A DNA stretch of 35,263 nucleotides from Nemertoderma westbladi. Lineage: Eukaryota > Xenacoelomorpha > Nemertodermatida > Nemertodermatidae. The position numbers were made by a program, and so were the translations under genes. The stretch is from positions 1-35,263 of the forward strand of contig JAUCBJ010000526.1 of the NCBI GenBank assembly GCA_032718475.1, written 5' to 3'. Below, in pieces: positions 29,236 through 35,263 of the stretch (positions are counted from its first letter, which is position 1; each line of letters starts with the position of its first letter). A model generated the notes under the pieces. That model ran no database searches. It saw only the letters and a program-made list of their open reading frames with translations, and was not told the DNA's origin.

Positions 29236-29530
29236 TCTATGATGAGTACAATCGCAATACCACGGAAACCAATTATAGTTCAAAGACTGTGAGGGTACCT
29301 CTACAACAAGGGATAGACAGATCGAAATTTATAGAGGCTTTGGAGCATGATCAAAGAGCAAACAGTTGCGTTCATGGAAACATAGATGTCAACGAGGCAG
29401 TCTATACTTTGGGAAAAATTTTTCAAGACGCAGTTAACTCTTCTAAGATGAGGTCTGGTGTTACCTTAACCAATCATTGTAGTGAAAATAACCGATGGGA
29501 AAACTTGTTGCTAACGAAGGATTTGTTGGT
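29236..29530 (+). pseudogene. LINE-D linker between endonuclease and RT
   Basis: The frame encodes FYDEYNRNTTETNYSSKTVR, SKFIEALEHDQRANSCVHGN, VYTLGKIFQDAVNSSKM and NNRWENLLLTKD. It resembles the LINE-B stretch with IDTLIESFTEQIYKTAKSN and the RxWxxL part of LINE-A, so it is the linker before the RT. The RT is absent: the LINE ends where the LTR-like sequence at about 29524 begins, and its remainder may lie beyond the window. Confidence 0.7.
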
Positions 29531-30602
29531 GCTAGAGAGATTCTAGCGCCCTACGTGGGTTGTTTAGCGGATTCACAGGCACATTACCACACTGTTACAC
29601 ACAGACACACGCTCACACAAAGCAAAGGGCTGAAGGGTCTTAACATCGACGACGATTAGGCTTAACTGATCTGTATAGGCCTAATGCGTAATGCGGACGG
29701 ACAGCACCAATAAGGTTACGCGGGGGAGACACTCACACTCAGTGCGTTGAATGCCGGAGTTTGGGCCAGTTAATGGCAGTAACCAGCTGGCAAATATGAT
29801 ACCGACCTGAAGTATTGCGGCGTTGCAGTGGCTTTCTCCAGTCAGCCAGTAGCGGCAGTCTGCTACTCTAGTACTCTGTAATCTAACTGAGGGATAACAT
29901 CGAGGAAAACCCTTCTTCTGATGGTTGAACCAGTTCAGCAGTTAGTTTATTGTATAACAATCAAAGCAATAATAATAACAATATCAAACAGAATAGTAGA
30001 ATAACCAACGTGAGTGCGAATGAGAGCTGGCGTGTAAGCGTAAATGTACCGGTAGTGTAGTGTAGTGTAGTGTTGTAGTGCTGAAAAGTATGGCCTATTA
30101 GCAACCCAACGTGGGGTATGTAAAATAATACCGAGTCTGATAATTATGATTTAAATTGCACTATATATACATTCGGTAAAAAGCAGTATTGCCATACCTC
30201 GCTAGGTGGCGTAATATAAAGGAAATTAACAAGGCCAACAATGTAAACAAATTTGGTATACAGTATAAGGGATACGGGCATTTATACCGCTCCCAGTTGT
30301 TATTTAGGCTATAATGCACTCGGACTAATAAATATTTCCCTAAATAATAACTCAAGAAAAAATGCACGCTCTATATGTTTGTTCAACCATCATAATATAT
30401 ATATATATATAATAGAGACATAGTCATGACGTACATCAGTTAGAAGAAAAAATATAAACTTATATACATTTCCAAAAAATATGTGGTATATAACTAATAC
30501 AAATCTACTATCTATCAACTTCTCGATTCACTAACAATTTTACGTTAGTACTTATACTTTCCATCGATTTATAGATATAAGAGTTCAAATTATCTTTACA
30601 GA

Positions 30603-30712
30603 CGTACGTATACTAAGATCGTACATACTAAGATCGTACATACTAAGATCGTACATACTAAGATCGTACATACTAAGATCGTAAATACTAAGATCGTACA
30701 TACCAAACCAGA
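30603..30712. repeat. 15-bp minisatellite
   Basis: About seven copies of GTACATACTAAGATC, the first and last diverged. Confidence 0.95.
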
Positions 30713-31439
30713 CACTACTAGCACAGCAATATATCAATATAGTAAACTTTTTAGGAGAATCAACCAGGGGTAATTCCTACTGAAGCCCCTTTTGTTTACC
30801 ACCGCTAATGAAGTGAATTCAATTTTCGGGCAATCGTTACTTAGTTACTTGAAATACGTATAACATCTGTTCTTAATTGCGATTTAAATTAATCTCCTAA
30901 ACATATCTTAATAAATTATTATGCATTAAAATAAATCAGCACATTACCAATAATCAATATAGAGATAGATAGCTGGGGATATTCCAAAAAATGAAAAATT
31001 ATATCCACAGAAAAAAAAACACGACATAATGCGTCACGATACTTAGAAATGCCATCAGACCACAATTACAAACACATTGTGTACAACAATAAAATAAAGA
31101 GTCATTGATCTTTTACTAAACACGTTTATATCAGTAGAACTCTCTGAACTAAATATACTTCATATTCTCTCACAACATATAAAAGTCATGCAGTAAAGGG
31201 TTAGATGATAAAAATTATCACAAATATGGCCTCGCTATTACAAAAAGTTTCTTATGCGAGACATCCTAGCTAATTACTCAATATAAATAGACTTAGATTC
31301 AAAGAGAAATTCCTCATCTACATAAAACAAACGATACTGACGCAATCTTTATTAACCTCAATACCTGAAGAACAATCAATGTTCACCAAAGTAACCCAAG
31401 AGATATTCCAAACAAATAAACCTGTGTGTGATTTGACAT

Positions 31440-31858
31440 GGCGAGGGAACAACTAGACGTCCCGTACGTGTCGAGGGAACAACCAGACGTCGCGTGGGAA
31501 CAACCAGACATCCCGTACGTATCGAGGGAACAACCAGACATCGCGTGGGAACAACCAGACATCGCGTGGGAACAACCAGACATCCCGTACTTATCGAGGG
31601 AACAACCAGACATCCCGTACGTATCGAGGGAACAACCAGACATCGCGTGGGAACAACCAGACATCGCGTGGGAACAACCAGACATCCCGTACGTATCGAG
31701 GGAACAACCAGACATCGCGTGGGAACAACCAGACATCCCGTACGTATCGAGGGAACAACCAGACATCCCGTACGTATCGAGGGAACAACCAGACGTCGCG
31801 TGGGAACAACCAGACATCACGAATGAGGCGAGGGAACAACCACATTACGAATGTGGCG
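31440..31858. repeat. 21/30-bp minisatellite with two unit types
   Basis: Every unit starts GGGAACAACCAGACATC. Short units (21 bp) end GCGT, long units (30 bp) end CCGTACGTATCGA. From left to right the order is about L S L S S L L S S L S L L S L and a final odd copy. Since both lengths are multiples of three, frames of more than 100 codons stay open on both strands. I see no start context, splice site or homology to make any of them a gene. Confidence 0.95.
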
Positions 31859-32170
31859 AGAAATTAAATTAAATCCCATTATTACCATTGTTGGTACAAG
31901 TTTCTTCTCCAGATCTCAGATTATATTCAATATCTGGAACTTAAAATCTTTGGGGTTAGCATAGTTAGTATTCGCCGCTTTTAAGGGTTCAGCCGGATCA
32001 CATTATGCGTCCCCGATTAAACCAATAAAAGTCCCTAAACCGGCATTCGCTACAGTAAACATTCGGAGATAGAAGTATGTTATCGACCTGAAGTTATAAT
32101 GGGTGATATCGTTCTGTTAAAGAGTAATTTATAATATGGTTTTTGCTCATCAGAACATTAATCTGTAACA

Positions 32171-32180
32171 TCCCCTTTTT
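32171..32180 (-). promoter_or_regulatory. Polypurine tract of the BEL/Pao element
   Basis: AAAAAGGGGA on the minus strand directly precedes TGTTACAG, downstream of the pol gene in the same direction. In LTR retrotransposons this tract primes plus-strand DNA synthesis. Confidence 0.6.
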
Positions 32181-32825
32181 ACCGCAGGAAAATATATATC
32201 CGTTCAAATAATGATAGAAAATAAATATATATTAATGTTCTGTAGAGCGTTAGATAGATTTCAGTAATAATCCATACATACAGATCTGGGCTCACCCTGT
32301 TGCAGTTAATTTTCAATTAGGGCCTATTTTTTTTAATTTTCTTAATGTATATATATTTAATTTGTACTCATTCTTTTAAGAGCCTATACTTATAGACTCG
32401 TTTCAACTAAAAAACACCGATCTAATCGTCGACTATGGTAATTACCGCTCCCATGCTCATATATTCCTCTCTCATTCAATTCACATAAATTAACAATGTA
32501 AATCACGTTTCATATATATACACGAATTAAGATTCATTCATCCAGTTTACAAAACAAACTACAAAAATGATAGTAATTCCCGCTCCCATATCTATTCAGC
32601 GTCAACTCCTATTAAATAAACAATAGATATAACATCGCAGAAAAAATCTATAATACATTTTAAATTATTTTCATTTCCTGTGAAGAAAATAAGTAAATAA
32701 ATGGTTAAAAAAATATACAAATTATGTTGGCGATAAATGCCAGGTTATCTGTCCTGAAAATTAAGGAAATATATAATCATATATACATTATTGATCTCGT
32801 AAGCTGAAAGATTTTAAATATAATA
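32181..32825. other. AT-rich sequence between BEL/Pao pol and polypurine tract
   Basis: About 645 bp with no open frame of note and no envelope-like gene. It is taken as the 3' untranslated part of the element. Confidence 0.5.
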
Positions 32826-35263
32826 TCATTTAATAGGGTGTTGGAGAACCTGGGGTGGACATTGCTGACCATAATTCCCCGTCTGCTCTCTAGGTATTTC
32901 CAACAAACACAGGCGTTGAATCGATCGGGTCAGTACTTTCCCTTCACATCTACTGATCTTACGAGGCTATCTGTGCTACGGTACACACGGGTGACTCTGC
33001 CAGTCAGCCAGTATTTACGTGGGTAACCCTCGTCTACAATAAGGACGTAGTCATCTTCTGCTACATTACGGCTATCACTGAACCACTTAGTTCTTAATGT
33101 TTTAGAAGGTATGTACTGTTCTATAAAGTATCTACGAAATGAATCAGCTAATTTCTGAGTCAAATGCCATTGCTGTTTATGATAATCGTCTGCTTCTTTG
33201 ATGATTGATACTGGTACCATTACAGCTGGCCTTTGCATCAGAAAATGAGCTGGTGTTAGTACACCCATGGAATGAGGATCTGAACTTATTGGAGTAAGTG
33301 GTCTACTGTTAGTTATACATTCTACTTCCATCAATAGAGTTCGTAAAACTTCTTCAGACACATAAACTTTCGCTGGTAAAACACTCAATAAGGCGGTTTT
33401 TGTGCTACGTATAAGTCGTTCGTAAGCACCTCCATACCAGGGACTCTCAGGCGGGTTATGATCAAATTCTACTTTGTTTACTTGTAAACAATGATCAACT
33501 TGAGTTTGATTCCAATCAGTTATAGATTTCTTCAGCAACTTCGACGCTCCAATGAAGTTAGTTCCTTGGTCGGATCGTAACCCTTTGCTTGTCCCAAATC
33601 GCCCAAAAAACCGTCTCATTGCTAGAATGAATGAATTGGTACTAAGGTTGCTCAGGAGATCCAAACATATTGCACGAAAGGTTAAGCAAGTCCAAATCAA
33701 CCCCCACCGTTTTGTGGTAATGCGACCACGTGTGACTAGCATTGGTCCAAATACATCAACGCCTGTATAAGTGAAGGCTGGCTCATAGCAACTTAAACGA
33801 TTCTTTGGTAAATCAGCTTCTCATTGGGTGAGTGGTTTACTGAAACGTTTTCTACACATAATGCATCCTTTGAGAATAAAATTTAGAGCCTTTCTAGGCT
33901 GGACTAAGAAATATTTACGTCGCAGTTGACTAAGGATGTGTTCTCTACCTATATGAAATAGGTTGTAATGAATATCCTGTATCAGCATCCGTTGTATTCT
34001 AGGGTCACGGATGATGATAGGAAATATCGCAGCGGCCGAAAGTGGTGCATGAGATAGTCTGCCTCCAACACATAGCAGACCATCTAGGTAAATGGTTGTC
34101 AATCTATCATTGAGTTTCATGCTTGGGTTCGTCTTTAGTAAATCGTAATCTTGGGGTTGTTGAGAACGTTGTACTGTAGCTAAAACTTCTCTCTCTGTCA
34201 CAGAAACTTCCCCCACAGTAACACGACCACAAAAGTACTGACATTTGTCATTTATGTGCCACATCCACAACCGTTTTAAGTATGTAACAGCCCAGCAAAA
34301 ATGTTCCCATGAGGAGTAATGATCCAAAGCCCTCTCCAAAAATGGTGAAAGATGGTTTCTGTCAGAATTATCTTTAGCTGATTCAGTAACTTGTACCTTT
34401 TCTGTTACTGTAATTAATTTTGATTTACTTGGTTTACCTTTCTTTCTAATTTCCGCTCCCGTGGCTCCCTTGCGTAGATCCTCAGTTGTTAGCTGTCGTG
34501 GCCATTTACTTTGTGGTAAGTGCAAAAATGATGGGCCTTTAAACCATTCAATTGTTGAGTTCAACTCTTTGGCGGAGGCACCCCTCGAAGCTATATCTGC
34601 CGGGTTAATCTCTCCTGGACAATATCTCCACTGATGGAACTTTGAAGTGTTCAAAATCTTCTCTCTTCGATTAGAAACAAAGATAGAGAATTGACATTTA
34701 GTATTTGATAAGTATTCCAACACCAGAAGCGCATCAGTGTGGTAAAATACTGTTAGATCAAAGTCTAAATACTCTAAGACATTATTGGCAACATCTGCCG
34801 CATATACTGCAGCTTGTAACTCAGCACGAGGCATCTTATCCTTGAGATATTTCGAAATTACCTTTGATTTACTTGTCATAAGAGTAACTTCCACATCGAC
34901 CTCTATTGTCGTTTCCTTTCGGAGATATGCTACAACTCCTAAACCCAAAGAACTGGCATCACTAAAGACGTGTAGTTGGTAAGGCTCATTTAGAGAAGCA
35001 TCCAAAAAATATGGTCTAGGAATTGTAATATTCTCCAATGATGGTAGCTCTTTTTCCCACTTCCACCAGTCTTTCAAAATGTGTGGGGGTAATGGGTCAT
35101 CCCAACCATAGTCTTCCTCCCACATGCGGCCCACTAAGTTACGTGCTACCAATGCCACTGGACTGACGAATCCAAGCGGATCAAAATTAGAGCTAAGTAT
35201 ACTTAAACACACTCTCTTACTTCGTTTTTCATCATTTCCGTCATTTTCATCATTTTCATCGGT
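32826..35263 (-). pseudogene. pol: BEL/Pao pol (RT thumb, RNase H, integrase), 5' end outside
   Basis: The frame is open at the window edge. In order it shows the end of the RT (SSNFDPLGFVSPVALVARNL), the RNase H-like part (LHVFSDASSLGLGVVAYLR, MPRAELQAAVYAA, FYHTDALLVLEYL, NPADIASRGA), the integrase zinc module (NLFHIGREHILSQL, then CIMCRKR), and the integrase core with first Asp in TYTGVDVFGPM, second in LRSDQGTNFIGA and Glu in PWYGGAYERLIRSTK. A C-terminal stretch YWLTGRVTRVYRSTDSLVRS follows. Two lesions are visible: an in-frame TGA at about 33818-33820 between zinc module and core, and a one-base loss near 32930, after which the last 35 codons (RLCLLEIPRE) continue in the next frame to a TGA at 32826-32828. 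The product would copy and integrate the element; catalytic residues remain. This layout is typical of BEL/Pao. Confidence 0.9.

Larger units (their letters stand above)
29524..32170 (-). mobile_element. Non-coding region with probable BEL/Pao 3' LTR
   Basis: The right border is well marked: on the minus strand AAAAAGGGGA (32171-32180) is followed by TGTTACAG, the form of a polypurine tract and LTR start. The left border is uncertain. A candidate is 29524, where the plus strand reads TGTTGGTG, that is, an end ...CACCAACA on the minus strand, directly at the point where LINE-D stops; this would make a very long LTR (2.65 kb). Alternatively the LTR is shorter, and 29524-30100 is part of a different element: TAGCGCCCTACGTGGG (29547) and TAGCAACCCAACGTGGGG (30099) both resemble primer binding sites. 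The region holds two minisatellites and no gene. Confidence 0.45.

Noticed and set aside
31383-31872. Protein genes of 110-145 codons on both strands
   Set aside because: The frames are open only because the 21- and 30-bp units are multiples of three; there is no start context or homology.
32181-32825. Envelope-like gene downstream of pol
   Set aside because: No open frame of useful length, no signal peptide or membrane segment; the stretch is AT-rich and non-coding.

Overview
The window is non-bacterial DNA from an animal genome, most likely an invertebrate. The evidence is a BEL/Pao-type pol gene (a group known only from metazoans), several APE-type LINEs, hAT- and Tc1-like foldback elements, GT-AG introns, fibrinogen-related domains and a TEX36/HDNR-family gene. 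AT-rich DNA and fibrinogen-related pseudogenes beside a sperm/cilia-type gene would suit a marine invertebrate, perhaps a tunicate, but the sequence does not settle the species. Nothing suggests bacterial genes, operons or CRISPR.

Layout. 1-2508: a MITE-like fragment, a tRNA-derived SINE head, a 1.9 kb palindromic minisatellite (22- and 30-bp units) and a MITE right end. 2509-5057: a 21-bp minisatellite, then mostly unassigned DNA. 5058-5513: a foldback MITE. 5658-6521 and 9324-9921: two fibrinogen-domain pseudogene copies, on either side of a single-exon TEX36-like gene on the minus strand (7433-8152) and the 5' remnant of an LTR element (9045-9247).

10.7-19.0 kb is a LINE nest. LINE-A (about 11.12-13.315 kb and 18.511-19.0 kb) is split by LINE-B (13.316-18.510 kb). 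A TATC duplication flanks LINE-B, and LINE-A's reading frame is continuous across the insertion. LINE-B has ORF1 (one frameshift) and an intact 1029-codon ORF2, with a MITE in its 3' UTR. 19.1-20.8 kb: a MULE-like transposase pseudogene. 21.0-22.3 kb: two further LINE fragments. 22.3-24.4 kb: a tandem duplication carrying four small Thr/Ser-rich exons, all phase 1-1, with a decayed integrase fragment in each copy.

25.8-29.5 kb: LINE-D, interrupted by a 1.87 kb Tc1-like element (TA duplication) and a 1.03 kb hAT-like palindrome (8-bp duplication). Its frame is continuous once both are discounted. 29.5-32.2 kb: non-coding, minisatellite-rich DNA that probably holds the 3' LTR of the BEL/Pao element whose pol gene fills 32.8 kb to the window end on the minus strand.

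The only convincing host genes are the TEX36-like gene and the Thr-rich exons. The rest is layered mobile DNA, where target-site duplications and resumed reading frames reveal insertion order.
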